Numbered from the stretch's first letter, positions 1 to 10,777 are shown. The stretch: 64,000 nucleotides of DNA from Ascarosepion bandense (GCA_037127315.1 JBBBDQ010001270.1:4303501-4367500); one strand, 5' to 3'. Numbers and translations: made by a program. Notes: a model not told the origin generated them from the letters alone.

Positions 1-212
1 TATTGAGCACTTTGTATTTTGGTGTACCTTAAGTAGTTTTATAACTACAAGTTCCTATTGTGTGTATAGAGATTGATTGATTGATTGATAGATAATGATG
101 TCAAGTTCATAAAAGGAGAAAATGATCCCAAAAGATCTATTTAATATAAAATATTAAGTAAAGGATCTGTATAGAGAGCTCAATGGATATTATCTAGAGC
201 AATATGATGTGC

Positions 213-214
<2 letters not shown>

Positions 215-247
<33 letters not shown>
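215..247. repeat. (TA)n microsatellite
   Basis: An uninterrupted TA run. The flanks (1-214 and 248-540) are AT-rich with short GT-rich stretches, and I see no gene in them. Short open frames here only translate the microsatellite. Confidence 0.95.
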
Positions 248-250
<3 letters not shown>

Positions 251-540
251 ACGACATACATATATATGCCAAGCCCCATATGGTTCGCATATAGTTATGT
301 TTGTGTGAGCCCCGGTGGGCGGGTACACGTGTGTGTGTGTCTCTTTGCACATGTCAATGGCTGTACAAGTGTGTATGTATGTCTACGTTTGTCATGATGA
401 CAAATTTTCCTCCCATTTTCACAAAAATACACGAATATACGCACCCCTACAGATAGCCAATTTAAAAAAATAATAATCAGTCTGTGAGACAATTGCAAGA
501 GCATGAAACTCAGGCTCACAAACTCACTGCTATCTATATG

Positions 541-546
541 AAAAAG

Positions 547-584
<38 letters not shown>

Positions 585-586
585 TA
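541..586. repeat. A-run followed by (TA)n microsatellite
   Basis: About 20 A's followed by a TA run, directly abutting the palindrome at 587-785. This could be the decayed tail of an insertion, but no target duplication is visible. Confidence 0.9.
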
Positions 587-785
587 AGAAAAATTAAGGC
601 AGACACGTTATCTCATCGTGAATCAGATGTATAGGCCTATTTCAGGTGAACCATCATTAGCTTCCATCTTTATTTAACAAAGGATAATCCTTTGTTAAAT
701 AAAGATGGAAGCTGATGATGGTTTGCCTGAAATAGGCCTATACTTCCAATTCACCATGAGATAACGTGTCTGCCTTAATTTTTCT
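587..785. repeat. Near-perfect 199-bp palindrome (fold-back)
   Basis: Two arms of about 98 bp are inverted copies with almost no spacer. The centre lies near 685, where AACAAAGGAT meets ATCCTTTGTT. Both outer ends carry the inverted AGAAAAATTAAGGCAGACAC motif. Only a few mismatches separate the arms. It has no coding potential. It may be a MITE-like fold-back or a recent inverted duplication, and a transcript across it would form a long hairpin. Confidence 0.9.
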
Positions 786-900
786 GATATTTGCTCTATA
801 TGTATTTATATGCATATATATTTAGAGCTCTACTAGAGAGTTATCCCACCACTGTATGTACAGGATACTCCTTTCGATTCTTCTATACCCACACTGCATG

Positions 901-903
<3 letters not shown>

Positions 904-951
<48 letters not shown>
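904..951. repeat. (TA)n microsatellite
   Basis: About 24 TA units in the middle of gene-free AT-rich sequence. Confidence 0.95.
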
Positions 952-953
<2 letters not shown>

Positions 954-1016
954 CAAACGCTTCATTATAGACACTATGTTGTCAATACATGAAGTTAACA
1001 TTTTACTTCTTTGGAT

Positions 1017-1107
1017 ACTGTTTATTTTCTTTTTATTTTATTTCTTTGTCCTTTCTTTTTTTCCTTTTTTCTTTTTTTCTTTTCTCTTTTTTTTCTCTTC
1101 TTTCCAT
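1017..1107. repeat. Polypyrimidine tract
   Basis: About 90 bp almost entirely of T and C on the + strand. It gives a Phe/Ser-rich false frame. From here to about 2120 I see no gene apart from the two TA runs below. Confidence 0.8.
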
Positions 1108-1479
1108 TAATCAATCGTCTACTTTTTCTTTATCCTTACTTTTTTCTATTCTTTCGGGTTCTTTTTAAACGAGCGAGAAATTTTTTGTAAATTACCGTTA
1201 CAAATATCTATTCTAAATATGGGCATGTGAGCGTCTGTATAAAAAAAATTTTTTGAGGGGGATATTTTGAGGATCAACTGTTGTACCATTTGGGTCTGAT
1301 GAGCCGCAATTATGACATCTTTATGCGGTGAAATATGTATTATCCATTGAAATCATAGTAAATCAAAAATCTTTTCTAAATTATATTACTCTGTTAAATT
1401 AAATAAATGAATTTAACATTGAGTTCTTTTGAGTTCATCTCTATCGGAATTTACCTGGATAGTATACCAAGTGTCCTAC

Positions 1480-1486
<7 letters not shown>

Positions 1487-1514
<28 letters not shown>
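1487..1514. repeat. (TA)n microsatellite
   Basis: TA run. The minus-strand frame across this and the next TA run is repeat-encoded Tyr/Ile, not a gene. Confidence 0.95.
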
Positions 1515-1517
<3 letters not shown>

Positions 1518-1603
1518 TGTCTATAGACAATGGGTTTAGAATTAATCTGGCATTTTTATTACTTGTCACAGTATTAGTATTATAGTAGATACTCATATTT
1601 GAA

Positions 1604-1608
<5 letters not shown>

Positions 1609-1655
<47 letters not shown>
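1609..1655. repeat. (TA)n microsatellite
   Basis: About 23 TA units. The sequence after it (1656-2120) shows no recognisable gene or repeat boundary. Confidence 0.95.
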
Positions 1656-1657
<2 letters not shown>

Positions 1658-2124
1658 TGCTTCATTTGTATTTTAAGCAGTGCATACTCGTCTTTGTAAT
1701 CTTTACAATCTTTGATTATCTTTGAGTTTTGGGTAATCAACAGCTGTCTTGACTCTGTTATCAAGAAGAACCTGAATGCAATCCAAATCATTGTAAACAA
1801 CTAGGATGAGTTGGCTCTAGACTGTCCTACATTGTGCCAAATGCTTCATGCAGGAGTAACGACCATCAAAGCATTAAAGCTGGGCAGTGTGTATCGGCTC
1901 TGAGACATGGCTATCACATGATTCAAACCACTGAACCTAGATTAATCTCTTTGTGTCTTCAGAAAATAAGAGGGTCAATTGATGATTAGACTATCAGTCT
2001 GTACATTCTGTAAATTTTTTAAAGATTTCTAGACTATTGATGAATACCAGGGCAGCCCAATAGAAGTAATACACACTGTTTAAAATAGAAAAAGGTCTCT
2101 ATTTCAAATACCAGCATTTACTAC

Positions 2125-2475
2125 AGGATGTTCCAGAAGTCGCGCTTTTTTATAAAAATACATATGAATATCCATTTTATTGAACATAATAATAACAGAT
2201 GCTCGAATTGTTCACCCTCTGCATTAACACATGCGTCAATTCTCTTTCTGTATTTTAAGAATACGATATACTGATGATTTGCTAATCGTGAGCTCCTGGC
2301 ATATTTTCCTTACTGATTTCACAGGGCATCTAGCAACATTCGCCAGAACCATGGTGGATGTTTCTTCATCAGTTGCACTCCTTCGTTGACTACATCTCTC
2401 ACGGTCAGTAGCTGATCCATTTTCTTGGAAGCGTTTGATCAAACGACAGACAGTGATGTGGCTCAATGATTTTTT
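2125..2475 (-). mobile_element. Mariner/IS630-type transposase, N-terminal fragment
   Basis: Read on the minus strand, 2466 down to 2236 gives a 76-residue helix-turn-helix segment. It includes ITVCRLIKRFQENGSATDR and later ISKSSVYRILK, the paired-HTH DNA-binding layout of mariner-like transposases. The catalytic domain is absent. At 2125-2150, the expected far end, is a GGATGTTCCAGAAGTCGCGC stretch that may be a terminal repeat, but no partner is found beyond 2475. It is a truncated, inactive relic. Confidence 0.7.
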
Positions 2476-2532
2476 TCACTCATGATGATTGCGGTTGAGC
2501 TAAAGTGTGGTATGTTACCCCATCTTTTCCAA

Positions 2533-2538
<6 letters not shown>

Positions 2539-2571
<33 letters not shown>
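2539..2571. repeat. (TA)n microsatellite
   Basis: TA run just beyond the transposase relic. Confidence 0.95.
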
Positions 2572-2573
<2 letters not shown>

Positions 2574-2689
2574 TCTTATTATGATTGCGCTCTCTAGAGT
2601 GGAAAATTTTAAAAACAGTTACCAATTCTGCAATTTACAAGTAACTCTTTAGCAATGAATTGAGTTCTTTCAGTAACTGGCATGTGTAT

Positions 2690-2868
2690 ATACCGCTTAT
2701 ATATAACACGCTAAAATGCCCCCTCTCTCATTCCATGAGCCTATGGCTAAGGAAGTATGGACTCCGACTGACATATAATCAGTCAAGTTTTGATTCTGGC
2801 CAGAAGCAAGTAGATGTCTAGCCACACTGATGAGCAGTGATACAGCGAAACAGTCTTGTATGTGGATG

Positions 2869-2872
<4 letters not shown>
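2690..2872 (+). mobile_element. SINE S3, diverged copy
   Basis: Resembles the better copy at 2926-3065. It shares a tRNA-like head (GCCTATGGCTAAGGAAGTA, then GTTTTGATTCTGG) and the body CTGATGAGCAGTGATACAGC...AACAGTCTTGT. Like that copy it runs into a (TA)n tract, here at 2873-2908. Polymerase III boxes are only approximate. Confidence 0.5.

Positions 2873-2908
<36 letters not shown>
2873..2908. repeat. (TA)n microsatellite, SINE S3 tail
   Basis: TA run that directly follows the S3 body. The same arrangement recurs at about 3067 and 52070, so TA tracts may grow from S3 tails. Confidence 0.9.
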
Positions 2909-2915
<7 letters not shown>

Positions 2916-2925
2916 GCCCTCTTCT

Positions 2926-3065
2926 ACCAAACGCCCATAGCTCAGAGGTAGAATTGCCAACTGATGCCAATTCAGTCGGATTTCAATCCTGGGTTAAAAA
3001 GCAATCAGAGCCTAACCGTACTGATGAGCTGTGATACAGCAAAACAGATCTGTCTGCGGATGACT
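2926..3065 (+). mobile_element. SINE S3 (tRNA-derived head)
   Basis: The head carries an A-box-like TAGCTCAGAGGTAGAA and a B-box-like GGATTTCAATCC, about 40 bp apart as in a tRNA. A body with CTGATGAGCTGTGATACAGC follows, then a TA tail. The acceptor arms do not pair, so this is not a working tRNA gene. Confidence 0.65.
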
Positions 3066-3086
3066 GTATATATATATATATATATA

Positions 3087-3804
3087 TAAACTTATTTATA
3101 AATGGAACTTTGTCTGTGTGTGTGTGTGTCCATTACCTATAGACTCCGAAACGGCTGAACCGATTTTCTTGAAAATTTACACAGTTGTACTATAAGCATC
3201 TGTGAGTGTTTTTAGCTAGGTTTTGTGTCGAGGTACCTCCAATAAATATCGAAAATCGATAATCGAAAAAATCGGGTTATAGAAGGAGTGGTCTGATTTT
3301 AATCAAATTTGATACACTCATAGGCAAAGACATAAGAAACGATATTCAGAAGTTTCAAGGTTGCAGTTCTTACAATAGTGCAGAAAATCGATAATATATA
3401 TATATAAATATATAAAAGGCAAGATGTTTGTGTGTGTGTCTGATTATCTGCCTGTATGTCTGCATTTTTTTCAGCCCTTTTATTTTAGTTTTTGCTTCGA
3501 GTTTGGCTCTAAGTAGGTATAATTGTAGTTCTTAGTCGCAGCCATGATACCATTTACTCAGAAGACTTATTTAGCCTTCAAAATTCAGTTTACAACGAAA
3601 AAAACTTATTGGATATCGATACCAGGAAATCAAAATTTGACTTACATCCATTCATTTTTCTTTCAGTCTACGGTTTCGCTTTAACTGGAAACAACTATTG
3701 CTTTTTAGTCATTCATGTCAACGTCCAAAGAGTCTGAGCTCCAGGACCATGGATTAGTTTTAAAGCTTTCATTACACCTGAGCAACACCAGGCTATACTG
3801 CTAG
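3087..3804 (+). mobile_element. Non-autonomous Helitron, copy A
   Basis: The 5' end follows a TA tract with TAAACTTATTTATAAATGG. The 3' end is ACACCTGAGCAACACCAGGC (small hairpin) and then CTAG at 3801-3804 before a T. A 3' hairpin, a CTRR terminus and insertion before T are Helitron hallmarks. No Rep/helicase frame is present, so it is non-autonomous. It matches three other copies in this window (minus strand to 28371, 31515-32013, 53932-54715). Confidence 0.85.
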
Positions 3805-3951
3805 TATGTATATATAGTTAACAAGTAAGACTATAAAATAGCCACAAATCTCAAATTGCATTCACAATTATTTCTTCTCAATAGTCTCTAGAATAATTTG
3901 AAATATAACTTATTACCACTTACTCAGTAACCATTAAAATAATGCAATAGA

Positions 3952-4235
3952 CTTTGTTATCGGCTCGGAACGAGAAACTGGGGAGCCAAATTCGAATTCC
4001 AGTTAAATTCCTTGCATTCACTTACGCACAAATGCCCTTGGGAAAAGTATTAATCCATCTCTTCCCTCCAGTTATGAGTTAAATAACAGGACAGATTGGG
4101 TTCTATAGCCTTGGTCGGCAACCAGTCTGCCGCAGAAAATAATGGCAATCTACTTCGGGATAATATTCTGCTCGCTCAGTCATGTCTCTTTCAAGATATG
4201 ATCACCCAGGTGTATGGCACTTAAATGACTGAATA
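3952..4235 (+). mobile_element. SINE S1 (tRNA-derived), near full length
   Basis: The head contains the GGCTCGGAACGAGAAACTGG segment and a B-box-like AAATTCGAATTCC. The body contains CCTTGGGAAAAGTATTAATCC and ATAGCCTTGGTCGGCAACC. Near the 3' end is the hairpin TCATGTCTC...GAGACATGA, here decayed in one arm, then GGCACTTAAATGACTGA. It is continuous with a downstream extension (4236-4320). Confidence 0.85.
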
Positions 4236-4320
4236 TAATAGTTGGAAACATAAGAAAAACTTCTGTTGGCTATAAAGTGGGGGATCGGTTTTCTAATATC
4301 ATGAAGTAATAAACTGATTT
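4236..4320 (+). repeat. S1 3' extension with degenerate fold-back
   Basis: Follows the S1 tail directly. It contains AAAGTGGGGGATCGG and ATGAAGTAATAAACTGAT. The same sequence lies inverted at 59499-59594, also touching the 3' end of an S1 copy there. It is either part of a longer S1 subfamily or a short hairpin that inserts next to S1 tails. Confidence 0.6.
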
Positions 4321-4359
4321 CCTAAAATTACTACTTATTAATATAAGAATATAATCTGT

Positions 4360-4535
4360 TTCGTCTCCTCCAGCTATGTGTTAAATAGCAGGACAGATTT
4401 TTCTGTAGCCTTGGTTGGGAACAAGTCTATTTTGAAAAGTAATGGCAGTCTACTGATTTATAATATTCTGCCCTGTCTGTCATGTCTCTTTTGAGACATG
4501 ATCACCTAAACTGGCACTTTACTGACTGACCCATA
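4360..4535 (+). mobile_element. SINE S1, 5'-truncated
   Basis: Starts inside the body (CTCCAGCTATGTGTTAAATA) and runs to the hairpin TCATGTCTCTTTTGAGACATGA and the CTGACTGA tail. The tRNA head is missing. Sequence 4536-4911 shows no gene. Confidence 0.8.
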
Positions 4536-4911
4536 ATTCACTATTGACAAGCATATATAATAGTCAGTCTAAGACACAATGCACATGGCCTGAATATGAC
4601 ATAAAACAAACTGATGCTGCTTGGTGTTTGACTTGATGTCCACTTCTATGTTTGTATATACATGTGCTCATTCTCTGATATTGAGCACTTTTATCCATAA
4701 ATGTATTTTATCATAAATCTCATTGTTATAAAATGATACACATACACATACAAATTGTACAATGGATAATCTCATTCATCTTTTATCCTTTCTTCTGTAC
4801 TCAGTCTTTTTTCTCACAATAACCCTAGCCCCCTGCAAAGTAGTGTTGGTCTGGCTGACCTTTATTCTGATGAGAAAACTTTTCTGGTCCAACACAGATT
4901 CCATTATATAA

Positions 4912-5594
4912 ATATATATCGAATCCATTGCTAAATCCGCTGCTATGAAAGTCGGTTCTCTGTGTAGGGCCCGGAAGTTTTTTCCGTCTAAATCTATCCT
5001 GCACATATATAAATCTACCATCCGCCCGTGCATTGAATACTGCTACCATATCTGGTTGGGTGCCCCTGCTATTCTCCTCGGGCTTCTCGATAAAGTTCAA
5101 AGGAGGGTCTGTAATGTGATAGATACCGACTTGGCAGACCGCCTGCAGTCTCTCTCCCACCGGCACGACGTGGCTTCCCTGTGTCTCTTCTATAAATACT
5201 TTCACAGCTTCTGCTCCGATGAACTTAGATCACTGGTGCCCCCTAAATACGAATTTGCACGAGATACTAGATTAGCAGCTAGATCCCACCCTTTTGCAGT
5301 GAAACCGATAAAATGCAACTGCAACTTCTACTCCAACAGTTTCTTTTTTTGCACTTCCCGACTGTGGAATTCCCTTCCACACGATTGCTTCCCCGACGGA
5401 TACAATCTCCAGGAGTTTAAATGTAAGGTCAATAGACACCTCCTAACACACTAACCTGCTCCCATTCCTCCTGACATTCCCTATGTCTAACCACTCCTTC
5501 TCTTTACCTTCCCCCTATGTAGCCCCATGTGCAATAGTGGCAGTGGAATGCCTTGCTTGCTTGGAGTGAGATGATTAAAAAAAAAAAAAAAAAC
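4912..5594 (+). mobile_element. LINE-A 3' end: reverse transcriptase C-terminal tail
   Basis: From 4945 to 5451 an open 169-residue frame encodes the post-polymerase tail of a Jockey/CR1-like non-LTR retrotransposon. It shows ILHIYKSTIRPCIEY near residue 18, a central VQRRVCNVID, and near the end LWNSLPHDCFPDGYNLQEFK. The frame ends in the element, then an untranslated stretch leads to GATGATTAAAA and a poly(A) tail at 5578-5594. The endonuclease and polymerase core are absent, so it is a dead-on-arrival 5' truncation, and the open frame here is not a host gene. Confidence 0.92.
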
Positions 5595-5650
5595 AGCGAC
5601 CCAACCTTCCTAGTAGTAAATTCAGCTATAGATTCATTGCACATGTTCAT
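5595..5650 (-). mobile_element. LINE-A antisense fragment
   Basis: Immediately after the poly(A) is GCGACCCAACCTTCCTAG and onward. This matches the antisense of LINE-A polymerase sequence seen at about 61125-61170. A sense tail therefore abuts an antisense fragment of the same family. Confidence 0.6.
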
Positions 5651-5711
5651 GCAAGCTGCATCCTTATCTGCCAAGATGATTTTCTTTCCTACCTATCCTC
5701 CTTATGCTGGC

Positions 5712-6212
5712 AGTGGTCCTGGATCTGACAATAAACTGCATCCAGCAGCAAGGCCTCTGATTAGGAGGTTGTGAGGAGCATGGAACCACCTCTTAATTGT
5801 TGTTGTTACTAGGTCTGCCCTGACCCGGAGTGGTAGCACCTGTTAGGGTTCCAACTATGGGCAAATAGTTTATCCCCAAACTGGGGTCAAAACACTATGA
5901 AAATATAGAAATGTATACATAAAAATACTTTTATAGAAAAATATACATTTTTGAAGGAGAAATATCACCAACAATACTTTTTTTAAGGAAAAAATTATTA
6001 CCAAAAATACATTTTTGAATACAAAACTAGAAGACATCTTCAATTTTCTAAAATAAAAATAATAATAAAAAAATTTTTTTTTATCAAAATCTGACTAAAT
6101 CAACCGTTTCATTATAACCAAATATTAAAAAAATATCTTCAAACCCTACCTTTTTGACATTAAATAACCCACAGAGGTTGATATGCTGTTAAACAAAATT
6201 TAAACTCCTTAT
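5712..6212 (+). mobile_element. Retroposon R, copy 1
   Basis: Starts near GGTCCTGGATCTGACAATAA and shows the family landmarks GGAACCACCTCTTAATTG, GGGTTCCAACTATGGGCAAA, then A/T-rich repeats of CATTTTTGAA type. It ends with AAATAACCCACAGAGGTTGA and ACAAAATTTAAACTC. No coding frame. The family limits come from the copy at 57432-57943. Confidence 0.8.
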
Positions 6213-6700
6213 GCCAGCGCTCACTGCGTTGATTTTATACATCCACCTATCAGCATCAGTTACAATTACATCTTTATGTGGGTGGTCTTTTTAAAAATTT
6301 AACGAGAATTTCACAATTCGGTCAATCGTTTCTTTTTTTTTTTCCGAGAGAGCAAAGAAGAGAATAACAGACAAACAAGAAAGAAAGTTCATTTCCCTCG
6401 AAGCCATCTGTGTTTTTTTTATAAAATCGTTATCATTAACAATGACATTTCATAAATGCTCTGTGTTTCACCTACTTCTCTCAGCCACTCCAGCGTTTAT
6501 TTTCTTCCTTCCTTCCTCTATCTCTCAGCCTCTCAGCCTCTCCTAAGAAAAAAAAAAAGTTGATTTTTTTTTTTGGAAAAGAAAAAATATATACACACAG
6601 ATATTTTCTAAATATCTATTCCTGGGTTCAAATCCAGGGTCCGTCAATATTTGTTTAATGTGTGTGCTTAAGGAACACATACAGTGTTACACAAGTAAAT
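6213..6700. other. AT-rich non-coding stretch with a tRNA T-arm-like site
   Basis: No gene seen. Poly(T) and poly(A) runs dominate. At 6621-6639 CCTGGGTTCAAATCCAGGG is a perfect T-arm stem-loop (B-box), but no D-arm or anticodon arm lies upstream. It is a relic of a tRNA-derived element at most. Confidence 0.5.
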
Positions 6701-6850
6701 GGAAGGAAGTTCCACAGGCGGTTACATTGAATTATTTTATGGCAAAATGATGGGACCTAGATGCCAATCTAGTAGCAAGCTTAAATTCATGTGGATTTGG
6801 CATCAGGTAAAAAAGCTCATCAAAACAGTTGCCATGAAAATTACTTTTTA
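6700..6850 (-). mobile_element. LINE-A remnant
   Basis: The minus strand reads NCFDELFYLMPNPHEFKLAT then RLASRSHHFAIK, the segment before the Trp-Asn-Ser-Leu-Pro motif in LINE-A tails. It begins at the GTTCCACAGGCGG landmark near 6711. Only about 150 bp survive. Confidence 0.75.
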
Positions 6851-7149
6851 ATCTGGAATGGAGACATAGGTCCATTTGGCACTGTGGTAAAAAAAACAAA
6901 AAAACATAGATATATGTCCTGTTTACACTATACTCAAAGAAAGTATTGCACCCTTGTGTTGCCAAATAATTACTTTCCAACCTTGACAAATTGCAAAAGC
7001 ATTTATGCAAATTTATGCAAATTTGTAAACAATACAATATTTTCAGTCCTACAGTCCTTTTTCCCTTTAATAAAATACTGCAGGTTTTTTGCCAATCTAT
7101 TGCTATTTCAGAAAAGTTTAGTATACATACCTTCAACAAATCAAATCAA

Positions 7150-7316
7150 AATTATTCCTTTCATATTCCATTTGTCAGAAAGAAGTTTCACTTAGACATC
7201 TCAAGTACTACTACTTTGTGAAACTCTCAAGAGAGTGCTTCCTCAATCACTATAATTTTAATTTTGTCAAGCCTCAGGTCAACCATTATTTACTCTACAT
7301 ATATTTACACTTACTT
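7150..7316 (+). mobile_element. LINE-C tail remnant
   Basis: One frame reads KLSRECFLNHYNFNFVKPQV then NHYLL, a decayed version of the LINE tail motif (NSLP.x.CFPxxYNLNxFKxRVN). The same variant, with Asn-Leu-Phe-Lys-Thr-Arg-Val-Asn, lies inverted at 37785-37952. I treat it as a family separate from LINE-A. Sequence 6851-7149 is unassigned. Confidence 0.55.
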
Positions 7317-7439
7317 CTTTTTAAAGTATGTAACAATCTCATTCATTAACTCTCTACCTTGAATGGCTCTTCAGCACAAAGTTAGTAAACAACAATATAC
7401 TAGTTTACACTGGTTTCAGACTGGTAGATGGTAGGTTCA

Positions 7440-7585
7440 GTTAGACTATATTGTTCAAATTGTAGACATAGTCCTATTTTAGACTATAGTGTCCAAATGG
7501 TAGACATGGGTCCATTTTGTACTAAAGTGTCCAAATAGTAGATGTGAGTTTATTTTGTACTAAAGTGTCCAAATGGTAGATCTAC
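7440..7585. repeat. Tandem repeat, about 50-bp units
   Basis: About three imperfect units built on TAGTGTCCAAATGGTAGACA and TCCATTTTGTACTAAAG. It ends immediately at the mariner boundary (TA at 7587-7588). Confidence 0.75.
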
Positions 7586-7588
7586 ATA

Positions 7589-8859
7589 ACACATCACTCA
7601 ATAAGCCTAACTAATAAAACAACTTTTAGGCAAAGTTCAACTTTATTCATCAACATAGTCTCCTTCAAGGATGATACACTGATTCCAATGCTTCTCTAAT
7701 AATTCAATTTTTGTAGAGCAATTTGTCTTTAGTCTTAAAATACACCTGAATTTTCGATATCACTTCTTCATTAGAGCCAAATCTCTTTCACTGGAGCATT
7801 CTTTTTAGGTCTGCAAACAGTATCACAGGGGAACAGATCTGGAGAATAGGGTGGATGTGGAAGCAATTCGAAGTGCAATTCATATAGTTTTGCCATCGTT
7901 ACAATCGACTTGTGACACGCATTGTCTTGGTGAAAGATCACTTTTTCTTCTTCATTTGTGGCCGTTTTTTGGCGAACTCTTCCTTCAAATGCACCAATAA
8001 TGCTATATATTATTTGTTATCAATGGTTCTCTCTTTCTCAAGGTAATCAATGAACAAAATACCTTGCACATCCCAAAATACGGAGGCCAAAACCTTGCCT
8101 GCTGATGTTTGAGCCTTTGGTCATTTTGGACAGTATTCACCTGTTGCTGTCCACTCTGCTGACTGCCAGTTTGACTCCGGAGTGAAGTAGTAGATCCATA
8201 TTTCCTCCATTGTCACATATTTACACAAAAACTCCTTCTTATTGCATTGAAACAGTAGCAAACAACGCGCTGAATCGTCGACACAGTGTTGTTTTTTATC
8301 AGCTGTGAGCAAACGTGGCACCCATTTTGAACAAAGCTTTCTCATTGTCAAATGTTTATGCAAAATTGTGAATACACTGCTTTCGGATATGTTCAACTTT
8401 TCTCCTGTCTCATGCAACTTCAATTTACAATTGGCTAAAATGAGTCTGAGGATTGTTTGATGTTTTCCAAGCCAACTGCCAATTTTGGGTGACCTGAGCA
8501 TTCAGGATCATTTGTGTCTGTACGATCATGTTAAACATACAGCATACCACCACTTAACCCTTGTTTCCAACAGAGTAGAGTCTGAATAACACTTATCAAG
8601 CCATTGCATTGCTTGAACAGTATTTTTTCCCATCAAAAAGCAATGCTTTATCAACACACAAAATTCAGATTTTTCCATTGTTTTGAAAATTTGCAACAGT
8701 AGCTTCACTTAAATAACTGTAATTTGTAAACTAACAATCCAATTAGGCCCAAATGTTGTCACATGTCATTTGAAGGTTAGTACTTCATAAAAATGATGTG
8801 AATTTTTTTATTAGTAGCACCATCTATATGTCAGGTCCGGGACTTATTGAGTGATGTGT
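7589..8859 (-). mobile_element. Mariner element, transposase degraded
   Basis: A 1271-bp element with inverted ends ACACATCACTCAATAAG at 7589 and its complement ending at 8859, flanked by TA at 7587-7588 and 8860-8861. On the minus strand, broken frames give MEKSEFCVLIKHCFLMGKNT (N-terminal), then FTPESNWQSAEWTATGE, then beyond the stop FHQDNACHKS and PYSPDLFPCD. These are the mariner catalytic neighbourhoods around the second and third aspartates. Several frameshifts and stops make it non-functional. Its length is normal for the family. Confidence 0.88.
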
Positions 8860-8861
8860 TA

Positions 8862-8995
8862 TTGTAATGTTAACTAATTCAATTGGGCCCACATTTTGCC
8901 ACTTGAATGTTAGTACTTCATAACACATCACTCAATAAGTTCCGGGCCTGACGTATAGATGGTGCCACTAATAAAAAAACCATATGATTTTTACG
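8862..8995. repeat. Duplicated, inverted mariner end
   Basis: 8862-8929 repeats the sequence at about 8710-8787 inside the mariner (AATTAGGCCCA/AATTGGGCCCA and GGTTAGTACTTCATA). It is followed at 8929 by a second mariner terminus, inverted relative to the first (ACACATCACTCAATAAG, then GGCCTGACGTATAGATGGTG). The right end of the element therefore exists twice in opposite orientation. Confidence 0.7.
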
Positions 8996-9955
8996 AACAC
9001 TAAAGACAAAATTACTAAAAACTAATGACAAAAGCTCTCTATAGAATATTAATAGCTTCTTCAAAGTTTGTACGTTCATTGAACAGATTTTAATACATCA
9101 GAAGATATATAATTTATAAAAATATCTAACTACTCCCCCTCAATATACTTGAGGAAGTTTAAAAGTGTTCATAGCAAAGATTCCATCTTTTTCTATGCTA
9201 GGGATCTTACTATCTAGATCCAGAATTTTAGTTTTTAGTACCTTGTCCATTTTGATATCCAAACCAAGAATTAGTAGAAAATTGAATGTTATAAACTATA
9301 ATTAGTTAACAGTATTCACAGCAATTTTTCTTGTAGTTTCATATTCAAGTTTATAAATAGTTTTGTCTCAGGCTGTATCAGCAGCTATTTATAAGGTGGA
9401 GATTTGCATATGTATACAACAGCACAAGTAACCCTCAGATTTAAGTTAAATTGTTCTCAAATATACGTCATTTGTCAAAACATAATATAAAAATATATAT
9501 GTAAAATTGAATGTAAATATTGGTAAACTTAACATAAATTAGTTTATTTTCTACTATTGCAAAATAATTTTAATAACTCTATTTGTTATTTAACATTCTA
9601 TTTTATAATGTTACAGAGCAAACCACATTCACAAATAAAGAGTCTGCAATGTACTGTAAAGATCGCCAAATTGTAAACATCTACATTTACAAGCATCTAT
9701 GCACATTTAGTCATAAATTTAGACTACCTTTTTTTCTGTACTATATTAAAACTTAAAATTTGTAAGCTTAAAATAGATTCTTATTGACCATATATTATTA
9801 AAATGCATTTATAAATAAAGCACAGAACTGGGAATGGTTATTTGGGGTTTAGCCTAGTTACATGTAAATTCAACTTAAGTTGTATCACCTGGAACAAATT
9901 AAAGACATAAGGTGAGGCATACCTGTATCTATCTGGAATGTAGTCCTCCTGCGGA
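8996..9955. other. AT-rich sequence without recognised features
   Basis: No open frame of note, repeat family or RNA gene recognised. Confidence 0.6.
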
Positions 9956-9959
9956 AGCT

Positions 9960-10620
9960 TCTACTCTATGACAGTATTAGTAAGCCTCCATTGGGTAGCA
10001 TCCTAGTTGTCTGCTTGGCTCGGGCATTGGCGTCTGTGACTGTAGAAACCAATGCAGGAGTGACAGTTTTTGTTGCAGAGACTGCATTTATGTTTTGTTT
10101 CTGGTCTGTCGGAGCTATCATTTTGCTTCCTGCGAACCCTCCTCTCCATGGCAACTTGTGTCAGTTGCTCCTCCCTTGATTTGAATTGTTGGGCCAGGGT
10201 TCTTCTTCATTTTGTCCGGTGGATTGCTACGCTCTCCCATGACTCCATGTTGATGCCCACAGCTTTTATATTGCGTTTTATGATGTCACTATACCGCAGT
10301 TGTAGCCGCCCAGTAGGTCTTTTTCCAGAGGCCAGCTCTCGATACAGGAGGTCTTTTGGAATGCAACCATCTGGCATGTGGTAGACATGGCCTAGCCAGC
10401 AGTGTCTGTGCTGTTTAAGGAGTGTGAATATGGTAGGCAGACCAGCACGAGACAGTGTTGGGCACCTTGTCTTGCCATGAGATTTCCAATATGTGTCTGA
10501 TACTTCTCATATGGAAGGTGTTCAGACACCTCTCTTGGTTGGCATACATGGTCCATATCTCACTGCTGTATATATGACAGTGTATTTACAAGAAAAGGTA
10601 ATGACTCATATATCTGGTTA
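9960..10620 (-). mobile_element. LINE-D 3' coding tail remnant
   Basis: Read on the minus strand from about 10620 to 9960, overlapping frames give HVYHMPDGCIPKDLLYRELA, then SGKRPTGRLQLRYSDIIKRN, then SWESVAIHRT, and finally a cysteine-poor tail. The order GHVxRMxDxRIPKxLxYGEL, GKRxxGxxxLRYKD, WExxAxDRxxWR is typical of the C-terminal tail of a common invertebrate non-LTR retrotransposon. It has frameshifts and is dead. The + strand open frames over it are shadows. Confidence 0.75.
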
Positions 10621-10777
10621 AAAACTGCTGTACTTTAATAGGATTGTTTAGCGTATATTGATGAGCAATTTCTGCTTCAGCAAATCATTCTTTGAATTCA
10701 GTTTTTGTTTGTTTGGTGAATGTATTGAGGAATCCTTGAATGAATGAACCCTTCCTTTGAGGAGGTTTTTTAGTTTG

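Noticed and set aside
3952..4010. tRNA-like A and B boxes at SINE heads (also 2926, 57432, 63625)
   Set aside because: Acceptor and anticodon arms do not fold into a full cloverleaf; they are heads of SINE families present in many copies.
4776..5205. Minus-strand frames of 85 and 126 codons
   Set aside because: Shadows of the LINE-A tail encoded on the plus strand.
10070..10384. 104-codon plus-strand frame
   Set aside because: Shadow of the LINE-D tail on the minus strand.
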